64,000 nucleotides of DNA from NCBI GenBank assembly GCA_018402135.1, contig JAGYJF010000004.1:1-64000 (forward strand), in the 5' to 3' direction. A program made the position numbers and the translations under genes. Numbering within the stretch: position 1 is the stretch's first letter; every line of letters begins with the position of its first letter. Shown here piece by piece: positions 14,533-23,968 of the stretch. This DNA comes from Flavobacteriaceae bacterium. GTDB taxonomy: Bacteria; Bacteroidota; Bacteroidia; Flavobacteriales; Flavobacteriaceae. The notes under the pieces are model-generated. The model saw only the letters and a program-made list of their open reading frames with translations, had not been told where the DNA came from and did no database searches.

Positions 14533-15555
14533 ATGATGGATCATCTTAAATTGCTTTCTGAATCTGATTTAAATTCGCTTGTCGTTACAAGAAAAGACGA
14601 AATTAAATTTGGAGAACACATCCAATTAGTACCGCATCACATTTCTATATACGATAGCATTTTAGATTTGGATGTTCAGTATGTTATTTTTGGTATTTGT
14701 GAAGATGTTGGCGTATTTGCAAACGGCGGAACACAGGGCGCCTCAAAGGCATGGCACACTGTTTTAAAAAGTTTATTGAATGTGCAGAGTAACGGTTTTC
14801 TAAAAGCTAAAAACATCGCCATTCTGGGCTATTTAGATTATACAGAATTGCAATTAAAGGTCGCTTCCTTCGATGCTACCAATTTAAGTGATATTGCAAA
14901 AGCGCGAAAAAAAGTAAGTAGAATTGACGAAGATGTTAGCTTTTTGGTGTCGCAAATAGTTAAAGCAGGTAAAACGCCCATAGTTATTGGTGGTGGTCAT
15001 AATAATGCCTATGGCTGTATAAAAGGGACCTGTCTTGCGCTTAACAGTCCCATAAACGCTGTAAACTTTGACGCGCATACCGATTTTAGACCAGAAGAAG
15101 GACGGCACAGTGGCAATGGTTTTTCGTACGCTTACGCGGAAGGATTTTTAAAAAATTACTTTGTTTTCGGTTTGCATGAGAACTACACGTCCCACGCTAT
15201 TATAAAAACCATGAACAAACTGAAAAACGTTCAGTTTAATACCTATGAAGCTGTTAGGGTGCGGAAAGAATCGTCGTTTAATAAAGAACTAAAGCGCGCA
15301 TTTGATCATGTAAGCGGAACTTTTTATGGTATTGAAATAGATTTAGATGCCATCAGACATATTAATACCAGTGCCAAAACACCAAGTGGCTATAGCACCG
15401 ATAAAGCTAGAACCTTTTTGAGTTTTATGGCTAAAAATACCAATGCTAAATATTTGCATATTTGCGAAGGAATCCCAGAAGACGACAACGATACGCTTTT
15501 AGGGAAGCTAGTAAGTTTTTTAATCACCGATTTTATCAAAGCTCATGGCGGTTGA
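14533..15555 (+). CDS. hutG: Formimidoylglutamase
   Basis: This 340-residue ureohydrolase of the arginase family shows the manganese-site motifs GGGHNNAYG (about residue 153), NFDAHTDFR (about 177-185) and GIEIDLDAI (about 270-278). It converts N-formimidoyl-L-glutamate to glutamate and formamide, the step after HutI, which supports the assignment over arginase or agmatinase. The last 11 bases overlap a GNAT acetyltransferase gene. Confidence 0.88.
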   Translation: MMDHLKLLSESDLNSLVVTRKDEIKFGEHIQLVPHHISIYDSILDLDVQYVIFGICEDVGVFANGGTQGASKAWHTVLKSLLNVQSNGFLKAKNIAILGYLDYTELQLKVASFDATNLSDIAKARKKVSRIDEDVSFLVSQIVKAGKTPIVIGGGHNNAYGCIKGTCLALNSPINAVNFDAHTDFRPEEGRHSGNGFSYAYAEGFLKNYFVFGLHENYTSHAIIKTMNKLKNVQFNTYEAVRVRKESSFNKELKRAFDHVSGTFYGIEIDLDAIRHINTSAKTPSGYSTDKARTFLSFMAKNTNAKYLHICEGIPEDDNDTLLGKLVSFLITDFIKAHGG

Positions 15556-16009
15556 TGTTATAGCTTATGAAACCGAATTGGCTCAAGATTTTTATAACTT
15601 GAACATTGAATGGTTACAAACGCACTTTGTCGTGGAACCTTATGACGAAGCCGTGTTGAGCAACCCTGAACACTACATAATAAGCAAAGGTGGTAGCATT
15701 TTTTTTGCGAGATTGGATAACCAAATTGTAGGAACGGTTGCCCTGATGCCAACCGTAGATGCAACGGTACTTGAGCTTACTAAAATGGCTGTCTTACCTG
15801 AGATGCGTGGACAAAAAATTGGCCAGTTAATGCTGCAACACTGCACTGAGTTTGCTAAGCATCGGAAGTTTTCAAAGCTACTACTCTACTCTAACACTAA
15901 GTTAGAGAATGCAATTTATTTATATCGAAAATTCGGATTTGAGGAAATTCCTGTTGAAACGAATGCACCTTACAAACGAGGTAATATTAAAATGCTGTTA
16001 GTGTTATAA
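15545..16009 (+). CDS. GNAT family N-acetyltransferase
   Basis: This 154-residue protein has a single GNAT fold. Motif A (KMAVLPEMRGQKIGQLMLQH, about residues 78-97) gives the acetyl-CoA pyrophosphate loop, followed by LYSNTKLENAIYLYRKFGFE. It starts inside the end of hutG, so the two are probably translated together. The substrate is unknown. Confidence 0.85.
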   Translation: MAVDVIAYETELAQDFYNLNIEWLQTHFVVEPYDEAVLSNPEHYIISKGGSIFFARLDNQIVGTVALMPTVDATVLELTKMAVLPEMRGQKIGQLMLQHCTEFAKHRKFSKLLLYSNTKLENAIYLYRKFGFEEIPVETNAPYKRGNIKMLLVL

Positions 16010-16069
16010 ATTTGTTAGCTATACCAACGCTGAGCGACATTATTATTAATTTTAAAAAAAATAAACATT

Positions 16070-16840
16070 ATGAAAACATTGATACTTACGCTTACCATGC
16101 TTGCAACTGCGTTAGGTTTTGCTTCTGAACAAATAAAAACAGTTCATACACCAAGCAACACGACTAGTGCCGCTGGTATAAAAATCATCCCAATAAATCA
16201 CGGTAGTTTAATTCTCGAATACGAAGGAAAAGCGCTGTATATTGATCCTGTTGGAGAAGCTGAATTGTACAAAATGCATCCCGATCCTACGCTTATATTC
16301 ATAACTGATATTCACGGTGATCATTTCAGTTTAAAAACCTTGGAGTCGCTTAATTTAGAATTTACGGGCATTATTGCTCCAAAAACGGTTTTTGACCAAT
16401 TACCAGAAAACTTTCAGAAAAAAACAACAGTGATGCACAACGGCGATAGTCAATCATTTCGACTGTTTAATATGACTATTGAAGCTGTACCTATGTACAA
16501 TTTAAGAGAAGAGGCTTTAAACTTTCACCCCAAAGGTCGCGGTAATGGTTATGTGATAAGTTTGGCAGGTGAACGTATTTACATTTCTGGCGATACCGAA
16601 GACATTCCAGAAATGCGAAACCTCGAAAATATTGATACTGCTTTTGTTTGCATGAATCTGCCTTATACCATGACTGTTGAAAGTGCTGCTAGTGCGGTTT
16701 TAGACTTTAAACCTAAAACAGTTATTCCCTATCATTATAGAGGTAAAGACGGATTAAGCGATGTAGAAAAATTTAAAAACTTAGTAATTGAAAAAAATAA
16801 TGCTATAAATGTTACTTTGCTAAAATGGTACGAACAATAG
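16070..16840 (+). CDS. Secreted metallo-beta-lactamase-fold hydrolase
   Basis: This 256-residue protein has a signal peptide (residues 1-18, ending GFAS). Its MBL domain contains TDIHGDHFS (a form of the HxHxDH metal motif), YISGDTEDI (ligand Asp) and the late His of IPYHYRG. It resembles the UlaG-like branch of the superfamily, but the substrate is not evident. The signal peptide places it in the periplasm or outside the cell, unlike the cytoplasmic UPF0173 protein at 39340-40017. Confidence 0.78.
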   Translation: MKTLILTLTMLATALGFASEQIKTVHTPSNTTSAAGIKIIPINHGSLILEYEGKALYIDPVGEAELYKMHPDPTLIFITDIHGDHFSLKTLESLNLEFTGIIAPKTVFDQLPENFQKKTTVMHNGDSQSFRLFNMTIEAVPMYNLREEALNFHPKGRGNGYVISLAGERIYISGDTEDIPEMRNLENIDTAFVCMNLPYTMTVESAASAVLDFKPKTVIPYHYRGKDGLSDVEKFKNLVIEKNNAINVTLLKWYEQ

Positions 16841-16971
16841 TATTTACAGCACTTGTCGGACTTTTAAGACACTTCATCGAACGGGTGTATTGTAATATTT
16901 TTGTTACTAAATAGTTATGGTTTTGATTTTTTAAGTATATTTACACACCAAATCCATTTAATCTGAAAAAA

Positions 16972-17193
16972 ATGATAGCTATTAATTCATTTTCAAGCCT
17001 ACTTATAAGCACAGAGCATCTAACCATTATTCTGTTAGTAACAGCATCAGTATTTATCGTGTTAATTGGCATAGCCATTGTAAAAATGTACAAGCTAAAA
17101 GCCGAAAACAAACGATTGATTGATAGTTCTCCTTATAAAATAGACGAGACGTACAAGGACTTTACAGAGGGTCATTTATACGAAAACAAGTAA
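16972..17193 (+). CDS. Small single-pass membrane protein
   Basis: This 73-residue protein has one hydrophobic helix (about residues 17-39, LTIILLVTASVFIVLIGIAI) followed by a charged cytoplasmic-type tail. I recognise no family. The stop codon abuts the left end of the insertion sequence, so the original 3' end of the gene may have been changed by the insertion. Confidence 0.5.
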   Translation: MIAINSFSSLLISTEHLTIILLVTASVFIVLIGIAIVKMYKLKAENKRLIDSSPYKIDETYKDFTEGHLYENK

Positions 17194-17314
17194 ACAAAAG
17201 AGGTCGTCTAAAAAGTAATTTTTAGGCGATTTTCTTTTTTGTGTATTTTTAGTTTATTGTTTTTTTTTGATATGCTGTGTTAAAAGTTCGATTTTTAAAA
17301 AAGTAAAAGCTATT

Positions 17315-18853
17315 TTATATAGCTAAACTGTACTTTTTAAGGTTATGTGCCATTGCAATTAACCCTATTTCTACATTTACTTTATCAATTCCTCTTAACA
17401 TAAATCGTTTAAAGTTCATATTGTGTTTTATGTTTCCAAAAACAGCTTCCACATCCCAGCAGCGTTGCTTTCTTTTAGCGATTCCTTGCTCACTGATAAG
17501 TAGCGTTTTTGCTTTTGCTTTTAGCCGTATGAGATTGTAATTGCGTTCTATGATACGATTGTCTTTGGATTTATGACAGAGACTTCTAAGTGGACATCCT
17601 TGGCAGTTTTGAGCTTGGTAGCGATGTATTTCTTGTTCAAAACCATTTTGTGTTTTCTTTTTATAACTACCTATATTGGCCATGGCTTGTCCCATAGGAC
17701 AGTAATAGGTGTCTGTTTCTTTATGATATTGGAGCTGGTCTGGATGGAAGGGATTTGTTTTTTCTTTCTTTTTGTCTTGTTGTTCTTTATGGAAGTAGTT
17801 GTATTTTACAAAAGCGGTAATGTTTTTATCTTCTAAATCGGTATAATTTTCTTCACTTCCATAACCTGCATCTGCGGTTAATGTTTGTGGTGTTTCATTA
17901 TAGTTTTCAATATGGTCTGCTACATGGTCTTTTAGTGTAGTGGTATCTGCTGTGGTTTGCGCTAGTGTATAATTGGTAAGGTATTGGTTATTGGTGGAGG
18001 CCTGTATATTATACCCAGGTTTGAGCTGTCCGTTTTGCAGATGGTCGTCTTTCATTCTCATAAAAGTGGCATCGGGATCTGTTTTGCTATAGCTGTTACG
18101 TGCTTTTAAAATAGCTTCTTGTTTTTGGTACTTTGCCATATTGGTAGGCCAGTTCTTTTTGGCATAATTGAGCTTCTGCTTGACTTTCTTGTCGATGTCT
18201 TTGCCTTTTAAGGCATCATTGATCTGGTTGATGGTGGCTTCTATTTTATGGATATCTATGGCTTCAAAGTCTGGCTGATTGGGCGTTTTTTGTTCTTCTT
18301 TATAAACTTTTTCAACATAAGACCAGAGTTCATTTAGTTGCTTTTTAATACGCTCCTTACTGGTTTTTATACTCTTGCCCCATACAAAAGTGTAACGATT
18401 GGCATTGGCCTCTATCTTGGTGCCGTCTACAAAAATATCTTTTAAGGATAGTACACCTTCTTCTGCAAGCAATACAACAACTTGATGGAAGATTTTTTTT
18501 AAATGCTTTTGCAGGCGTTTGCCTCTAAAATCGTTTATGGTATTGTGATCTGGCTTGCTCTGTCCACTAAGCCACATAAAATGAATGTTCTCGTGTAAGG
18601 CTTGTTCTATCTTTCTTGAAGAATATAAGTTACGTAAATAGGCATAAATAATAACCTTGAGTAACATACGCGGATGATAGCTCGAGGTGCCTCCCCCTTT
18701 GTAGCTCTTTTCTAATGCGCTAATATCAACATGGTCGATAATCGTGTTTACAATACGTACAGGATGATGTGCTGGTACCAAATCATCATAACTTGGTGGT
18801 AATAGACTTAACTGATCTTGGTTATAGGTCTTAAAAATAACTTTTCTGCTCAT
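17315..18853 (-). CDS. IS1182-family transposase
   Basis: This 512-residue DDE transposase has an N-terminal DUF772 domain (YHPRMLLKVIIYAYLRNLYS at about 58-77) and the motifs DIFVDGTKIEANANRYTF and TADAGYGSEENY. It then has a Cys cluster (CQGCPLRSLCHKS) and the C-terminal Glu region DVEAVFGNIKHNM. Length and order fit IS1182. It appears intact and differs strongly from the transposases at 1818 and 4490. Confidence 0.92.
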   Translation of the reverse strand: MSRKVIFKTYNQDQLSLLPPSYDDLVPAHHPVRIVNTIIDHVDISALEKSYKGGGTSSYHPRMLLKVIIYAYLRNLYSSRKIEQALHENIHFMWLSGQSKPDHNTINDFRGKRLQKHLKKIFHQVVVLLAEEGVLSLKDIFVDGTKIEANANRYTFVWGKSIKTSKERIKKQLNELWSYVEKVYKEEQKTPNQPDFEAIDIHKIEATINQINDALKGKDIDKKVKQKLNYAKKNWPTNMAKYQKQEAILKARNSYSKTDPDATFMRMKDDHLQNGQLKPGYNIQASTNNQYLTNYTLAQTTADTTTLKDHVADHIENYNETPQTLTADAGYGSEENYTDLEDKNITAFVKYNYFHKEQQDKKKEKTNPFHPDQLQYHKETDTYYCPMGQAMANIGSYKKKTQNGFEQEIHRYQAQNCQGCPLRSLCHKSKDNRIIERNYNLIRLKAKAKTLLISEQGIAKRKQRCWDVEAVFGNIKHNMNFKRFMLRGIDKVNVEIGLIAMAHNLKKYSLAI

Positions 18854-18888
18854 CCTTAAAGTTAAGAGTTATCAGAAAAAAATGCAAA

Positions 18889-18918
18889 AAAAAAGACTGC
18901 CTTTTCAGACAGCCTTTT
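18889..18918 (-). terminator. Terminator-like hairpin at the IS end, downstream of ettA
   Basis: On the minus strand AGGCTGTCT, loop GAAA, AGGCAGTCT is followed by nine T. It lies seven bases beyond the ettA stop and forms the IS terminus, so the element may now supply the ettA terminator. Confidence 0.7.
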
Positions 18919-18921
18919 TTG

Positions 18922-20613
18922 TTATCTCACTAATTTTTTATATTTAATTCGTTTTGGCATGAGATCGCCGCCAAGACGTTTTTTCTTATTTTCTTCGTAT
19001 TCACTAAAACTTCCTTCAAAGAAATACACTTCACTATTACCTTCAAAAGCTAGGATGTGTGTACATATTCTGTCTAAGAACCAACGGTCGTGACTTATCA
19101 CTACGGCGCAGCCTGCAAAATTTTCTAAACCTTCTTCTAAAGCACGTAAGGTATTTACGTCTAAATCATTGGTTGGCTCATCGAGCAACAACACGTTGCC
19201 TTCTTCTTTAAGCGTCATGGCCAAATGCAAACGGTTGCGTTCACCACCCGAAAGCAGTTTTACCTTTTTGTTCTGTTCGCTACCGCTAAAATTAAAACGA
19301 CTTAAATAAGCTCTTGAATTTACTTGACGTCCACCCATCAAAACCAACTCTTGTTCATCACTAAAATTCTGCCAAATGGTTTTTTCTGGATCGATATTGG
19401 AATGTTTTTGATCAACATAGGCAATTTTAGCAGTTTCACCTACTTTAAATTCGCCTTTGTCGGGTGTTTCTTCTCCCATAATCATTCGGAAAATAGTGGT
19501 TTTACCGGCGCCATTGGGTCCGATAACACCTACAATTCCTGCCTGCGGTAGTTTAAAATTCAAATCTTCGTAAAGCAATTTGTCTTCATATCCTTTGCTT
19601 ACACCAACAGATTCAATAACATTGGTACCCAAACGCGGACCATTGGGAATGTAAATTTCCAGTTTTTCGTCTAATTGCTTTTGGTCTTGACTTAATAATT
19701 TGTCGTAGTTATTCAAACGCGCCTTTTGTTTGGTTTGTCGGCCTTTGGCACCTTGACGCACCCATTCCAACTCACGTTCTAATGTTTTTTGACGTTTAGA
19801 CGCGACTTTACTTTCTTGCGCCATACGTTTTGATTTTTGGTCCAACCAAGAAGAGTAGTTACCTTTCCATGGGATACCTTCGCCTCTATCTAATTCTAAA
19901 ATCCAACCAGCCACATTATCTAGGAAGTATCTATCGTGTGTTACGGCAATCACGGTGCCTTTATACTGTGCTAAATGGTGTTCTAACCAATGTACCGATT
20001 CAGCATCTAAGTGGTTGGTAGGTTCATCTAACAGCAATACATCTGGTTCCTGAAGCAATAAGCGGCATAAGGCAACACGACGACGTTCACCACCAGAAAG
20101 CACGCCAATTTTTTTATCGCCATCAGGAGTTCGCAGCGCGTCCATGGCGATTTCTAATTTGGTGTCTAATTCCCAAGCATTTGCCGCGTCTATTTGGTCT
20201 TGAAGTTCCGCTTGACGGTTCATTAACTTTTCCATCTTGTCTGGATTGGAATAGACTTCCTCCAAACCGAACATATCGTTAATTTTGTTGTATTCATCAA
20301 GGATTGCAACAGTTTCGGCTGCGCCTTCACGCACTACTTCCATCACTGTTTTACTATCGTCTAACTGCGGTTCTTGTTCTAAATAACCAACAGAATAGTC
20401 TTGTAAAAAGGTGACATCGCCTTGGTAGTTTTTATCAACACCAGCAATAATTTTAAGCAAGGTTGACTTACCAGAGCCGTTTAGACCAAGTATTCCAATT
20501 TTTGCTCCATAAAAGAAACTGAGGTAAATATTTTTTAAAACCGGTGTTTGCGCACCTTGAAATGTCTTGGTTAAACCAGACATTGAGAAAATTACTTTTT
20601 TATCGTCAGACAT
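18922..20613 (-). CDS. ettA: Energy-dependent translational throttle protein EttA (ABC-F)
   Basis: This 563-residue ABC-F ATPase has two nucleotide-binding domains and no membrane part. Walker A motifs are GLNGSGKST (43-51) and GPNGAGKT, signatures are LSGGERRR and LSGGERNR, and Walker B motifs are LLLDEPTNHLD and LLLDEPTNDLD. The arm insertion in domain 1, the charged linker (KSKRMAQESKVASKRQKTLE) and the C-terminal PKRIKYKKL are typical of EttA. It binds the ribosomal E site and gates elongation by energy state. Confidence 0.94.
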   Translation of the reverse strand: MSDDKKVIFSMSGLTKTFQGAQTPVLKNIYLSFFYGAKIGILGLNGSGKSTLLKIIAGVDKNYQGDVTFLQDYSVGYLEQEPQLDDSKTVMEVVREGAAETVAILDEYNKINDMFGLEEVYSNPDKMEKLMNRQAELQDQIDAANAWELDTKLEIAMDALRTPDGDKKIGVLSGGERRRVALCRLLLQEPDVLLLDEPTNHLDAESVHWLEHHLAQYKGTVIAVTHDRYFLDNVAGWILELDRGEGIPWKGNYSSWLDQKSKRMAQESKVASKRQKTLERELEWVRQGAKGRQTKQKARLNNYDKLLSQDQKQLDEKLEIYIPNGPRLGTNVIESVGVSKGYEDKLLYEDLNFKLPQAGIVGVIGPNGAGKTTIFRMIMGEETPDKGEFKVGETAKIAYVDQKHSNIDPEKTIWQNFSDEQELVLMGGRQVNSRAYLSRFNFSGSEQNKKVKLLSGGERNRLHLAMTLKEEGNVLLLDEPTNDLDVNTLRALEEGLENFAGCAVVISHDRWFLDRICTHILAFEGNSEVYFFEGSFSEYEENKKKRLGGDLMPKRIKYKKLVR

Positions 20614-20684
20614 AGTTAATTTTTGATTTACGATATACGAAATACGATTTATGGTTTATGATATTCGATCTTTAAATATAAAAT

Positions 20685-20867
20685 TTAGACTCTGCCTTTG
20701 AGTGCATTAAACACCCAAGCAATAGCGAAAAAGCCAATACCCACCGAGGCAAAACCCCAGCCGGCACTTTCATTATATCTAAACACACCTAGTGCTATTA
20801 AACCCAACCCAACAATTATCATAATAGTTGTAGCCCAAGCTAAAACGGTATTTTTATTCATTGCCAT
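20685..20867 (-). CDS. Small two-helix membrane protein (CAL67264-type)
   Basis: This 60-residue protein has two hydrophobic helices (about residues 8-27 and 36-54) around a short RYNESAGWG loop. It resembles a small conserved Bacteroidota membrane protein family that I recall as CAL67264 type; function unknown. It lies just upstream of ettA on the same strand. Confidence 0.65.
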   Translation of the reverse strand: MAMNKNTVLAWATTIMIIVGLGLIALGVFRYNESAGWGFASVGIGFFAIAWVFNALKGRV

Positions 20868-20882
20868 ATGTTATATTTTTTA

Positions 20883-20978
20883 GGGCGCATCCCAATCCAA
20901 GTCTGCTTGTATTGGGTCGGGCTTTCCGCTGTATCTTTTAATGTACCATTAAAAGGATGCCGCTTCAATCCCTTGCGC
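20883..20978. repeat. Multi-hairpin palindromic repeat (REP-like)
   Basis: The element has an outer pair GCGCA/TGCGC (20885-20889 with 20974-20978), a CCCAAT/ATTGGG stem (20891-20896 with 20911-20916), and a perfect nine-base stem CTTTTAATG-TAC-CATTAAAAG (20935-20955). It also has the block GGTCGGGCTTTCCGCTGTATC. I recall similar cloverleaf-like intergenic elements in many flavobacterial genomes. The other bases between 20868 and 21098 show nothing else. Confidence 0.65.
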
Positions 20979-21098
20979 GAAATGCGTTACAAATATCGAT
21001 AATTTTGAGTAAAAACAAGTGTGATTACAGTGTCTTATCAATAAAGATTATAACTTATTAATTAGATGAATCATTATTAATTTTCAAGGTATAAAAAA

Positions 21099-21944
21099 TC
21101 ATTCGGTGGCTTTGGCTTTATAACGCACATTTAACAACAATCCGCCAATAATTAAGGCAATTCCTACTAAACTCCAAAAGCTATAAAGTTCATTAAACCA
21201 AATTATTCCGAAGACGAGTGTAAAAATGACTTCAATGTATTTTAACGGCGCCACGAGATTGGTTGACGCAGTTTGAAAAGCTTTCGTCATATAAACTTGT
21301 CCGTAGTAACCAGAAATCCCTAAACTCAACAGAAGCACCCACTCTAAGTTACTTGGGTTTACCCATTTTCCTATAGACAATACACCGCCGACTATCGTGG
21401 CAATCACCATAAAATAATGAACCACGACCACTGGATGCTCACTTTTGCCAATTTTATTAATAATGATGTACACCAAGCCACTGAATACGGCTGCTATAAG
21501 TACTAATATCAATCCATAGGTATTAATTTCGCTGTCAAATCCCTTTAAAACTAAAACACCTGAAAAAGCCATCAAAAAAAATAGCCATTGCAAGGTTTTT
21601 ATTTTTTCTTTAAGAACTAACACTGCAAAAATCGCTGCAAAAATTGGCGCTATATAGCGCAAAGAAACAGCGGTACCAGTTGGTAAATATTTTATAGATT
21701 CAAAAAATAAAATCATTGAAGTCACACCAACCAACCCTCTTAATAGAAGTAATTTGTGATTGTTTCCTGAAATACTAATATTATTTTTTAATAGAAACCC
21801 AAAAGTAAAAAACAAAGAACCAGCCGACCTAAAAAATACAATTTGCGCTGCACCTATCGCATCTAAATACTTAACAGTTAAATTCATCCACGAGAAGGCC
21901 AAAGCACTAATAATCATGAATTTTATGGCGTGCTTTACATTCAC
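21099..21944 (-). CDS. EamA/DMT family transporter
   Basis: This 281-residue integral membrane protein has about ten hydrophobic helices in two EamA repeats (for example LPTGTAVSLRYIAPIFAAIF in the first and NLVAPLKYIEVIFTLVFGII in the second). Members export or import small metabolites such as amino acids and nucleosides. Nothing in the sequence or context fixes the substrate. Confidence 0.85.
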   Translation of the reverse strand: MNVKHAIKFMIISALAFSWMNLTVKYLDAIGAAQIVFFRSAGSLFFTFGFLLKNNISISGNNHKLLLLRGLVGVTSMILFFESIKYLPTGTAVSLRYIAPIFAAIFAVLVLKEKIKTLQWLFFLMAFSGVLVLKGFDSEINTYGLILVLIAAVFSGLVYIIINKIGKSEHPVVVVHYFMVIATIVGGVLSIGKWVNPSNLEWVLLLSLGISGYYGQVYMTKAFQTASTNLVAPLKYIEVIFTLVFGIIWFNELYSFWSLVGIALIIGGLLLNVRYKAKATE

Positions 21945-21981
21945 TAATTGCTTTTGGTTTTAGAAAATGAATTTGAAATTA

Positions 21982-23010
21982 TTAAACCGGTATTTGCTGA
22001 CTTAGGCAATGTAAAGTACCAAAGCCCCATATTAAATCGATGGCACTGAAAGCAATAATTTTTCTACCAGGAAAACAATCGGCAATAATATTTAGTGCCA
22101 CTCTATCATTGGCATCGTTAAAGGTTGGGACTAACACGCACTTATTCAATATAATAAAATTGGCATAACTGGCAGGAATGGTGAGTCCGTCAAAATCTAA
22201 TTTTTCGGGCATTGGTAGTTCCTCAATGTTTGGTTTTTTACCGTTTTCTAAAACCGCATTTTTTAAGCGTTGTAAATTATCTTGAAGGGCTTTATAATTT
22301 AAGCTTTTTTTATTCTGTTCCACCACCGTAATAATGGTGTCTTCATTAACAAACCGGCAAAGGTCATCGATATGTCCGTGCGTGTCATCGCCAACAATAC
22401 CATCTCCTACCCAAATTACGTTGGTAATCCCTAAATACGCTTTAAAAACAGCTTCGTAATCTTCTTTAGTGAAATTTTTGTTTCTAACCTGAATGGTTGG
22501 GTGCAATAAGCATTCTTCGGAAGTAATTAAAGTACCTTTGCCATTTACATCAATAGCGCCACCTTCTAGAATTACTGGTTTGCCTTTATAAACTGCCTGA
22601 GTTAAAGGAATATTTAAATGATGTGCTACTTTTGAAGGTACATGTTTATCTAACTGATAATTGTTATACTTAGCCCAGCCATTAAAATTGAAATTTAGAG
22701 CTTCGCGCTTGGAGCCATTTTTAACAATAATCGGACCCGAATCGCGCATCCAGCTTCGGTTTGTTTTATGAATGATGTAGGATACATTTTCAACCTTAAC
22801 ATGTGCCATTTCAAGCATTTCATGAACTTTACTTTTGAGTTTCTCATCAGCAAGCATTAAGAAAACCGTTTCAACTTGCGCCACTTTTTTGATAAATTCT
22901 ACAAAAGCCCATTGTATAGCACCATACTTACCTGGCCAATCGTTACCATTGTGAGGAAAACAAAGCAGTAAACCTTGTTGTTGTTCCCATTCTGCTGGAA
23001 GTCTTCTCAT
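21982..23010 (-). CDS. aguA: Agmatine deiminase
   Basis: This 342-residue porphyromonas-type peptidyl-arginine/agmatine deiminase has NRSWMRDSGPI, FNGWAKYNNY, ILEGGAIDVNG and DDTHGHIDDLCRF. The catalytic Cys is near the C-terminus (GTLHCLSQQ). It hydrolyses agmatine to N-carbamoylputrescine. Its start codon overlaps the stop of aguB by one base (TAATG), so the two are coupled; this supports agmatine rather than peptidyl-arginine as substrate. Confidence 0.92.
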   Translation of the reverse strand: MRRLPAEWEQQQGLLLCFPHNGNDWPGKYGAIQWAFVEFIKKVAQVETVFLMLADEKLKSKVHEMLEMAHVKVENVSYIIHKTNRSWMRDSGPIIVKNGSKREALNFNFNGWAKYNNYQLDKHVPSKVAHHLNIPLTQAVYKGKPVILEGGAIDVNGKGTLITSEECLLHPTIQVRNKNFTKEDYEAVFKAYLGITNVIWVGDGIVGDDTHGHIDDLCRFVNEDTIITVVEQNKKSLNYKALQDNLQRLKNAVLENGKKPNIEELPMPEKLDFDGLTIPASYANFIILNKCVLVPTFNDANDRVALNIIADCFPGRKIIAFSAIDLIWGFGTLHCLSQQIPV

Positions 23011-23897
23011 TAGTCGATGGCGCGTTTAGTAATATCCCCAAAAGCATCTACGCGTCTGTCGCGAAAAAACGGCCAATTTTGTCGTACATTTTCTTGTAAA
23101 TCTAAATCGACTTCGGCCATTAAAATTTCTTCTTTATCGTGTGACGCTTGCGCTAATATTTCACCTTGAGGTCCGCAAATAAAGGATGCGCCCCAAAATT
23201 CTAATCCATCGGTATTGGGTAAGTATTTTTCTAAACCAATACGATTGGCTGCGGCTACATAAATACCATTGGCAACAGCATGGCCTTTCATTACATTCAT
23301 CCATGCATTGTACTGGTTTTCGCCATATTGATTTTTTTCTTTGGGATGCCAACCAATGGCGGTTGGATAAAATAACACCTCGGCACCTTTTAAGGCCGTA
23401 AGTCTCGCTGCCTCGGGATACCATTGGTCCCAACAAATTAACACCCCAATCTTACCTTTTTTGGTGGCATTGGATTTAAAGCCCAAATCGCCAGGTGTGA
23501 AATAAAACTTTTCGTAAAAATGAGGATCGTCTGGAATGTGCATTTTACGATATAAGCCAGCTTCACTACCATCGGTATCTAAAATGTAAGCACTGTTGTG
23601 ATAAATACCTGCCATTCGTTTTTCAAAAAACGGTACAATAATCACCACTCCCAATTCTTTGGCCACAGCACTAAATGCATCAAAAGAAGTACTGTAAAGT
23701 GGCTCGGCTAAAGCAAAGTTATTGGTGTCTTCACTCTGGCAAAAATAATGGCTACTGTACAATTCAGGTAATGAAATAACTTCAGCACCTTGTTTGGCTG
23801 CTGTTCTCACCCAGGTTAAACATTTTTCTAAGTTGTTCTCAGGCTTGTCATTTAAATTGAGTTGTATGACGGCTATTTTATAGGTTTTCTTTCCCAT
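23010..23897 (-). CDS. aguB: N-carbamoylputrescine amidase
   Basis: This 295-residue nitrilase-superfamily amidase has the catalytic triad Glu in SLPELYSSHYF, Lys in YRKMHIPDDP and Cys in VLICWDQWYPEAAR. It releases putrescine from N-carbamoylputrescine, the product of the enzyme encoded immediately downstream. The two genes form a minimal agmatine-to-putrescine operon. Confidence 0.93.
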   Translation of the reverse strand: MGKKTYKIAVIQLNLNDKPENNLEKCLTWVRTAAKQGAEVISLPELYSSHYFCQSEDTNNFALAEPLYSTSFDAFSAVAKELGVVIIVPFFEKRMAGIYHNSAYILDTDGSEAGLYRKMHIPDDPHFYEKFYFTPGDLGFKSNATKKGKIGVLICWDQWYPEAARLTALKGAEVLFYPTAIGWHPKEKNQYGENQYNAWMNVMKGHAVANGIYVAAANRIGLEKYLPNTDGLEFWGASFICGPQGEILAQASHDKEEILMAEVDLDLQENVRQNWPFFRDRRVDAFGDITKRAID

Positions 23898-23968
23898 GGC
23901 TTCAAATTAGAACACAAAAATAACTATTTAGACTATAAAACGTCCAGTTGTAACGCGGTTACTGAAAA

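Larger units (their letters stand above)
17194..18922 (-). mobile_element. IS1182-type insertion sequence, second type
   Basis: The ends are related inverted repeats: AGGTCGTCTAAAAAG at 17201 and, on the other strand, AGGCTGTCTGAAAAG ending at about 18915. The match continues outward as AACAAAA on both sides. Each end also folds by itself into a hairpin: TCGTCTAAAAA/TTTTTAGGCGA at 17204-17229, and AGGCTGTCT-GAAA-AGGCAGTCT at 18894-18915. Exact ends are uncertain by a few bases and no target duplication is obvious. It is unrelated in terminal sequence to the copies in the cassette array. Confidence 0.8.

Noticed and set aside
20614..20684. Degenerate direct repeats (ACGATATACGAAATACGATTTATG) upstream of ettA
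   Set aside because: Short AT-rich simple-sequence DNA with no clear unit or symmetry; no function can be argued.
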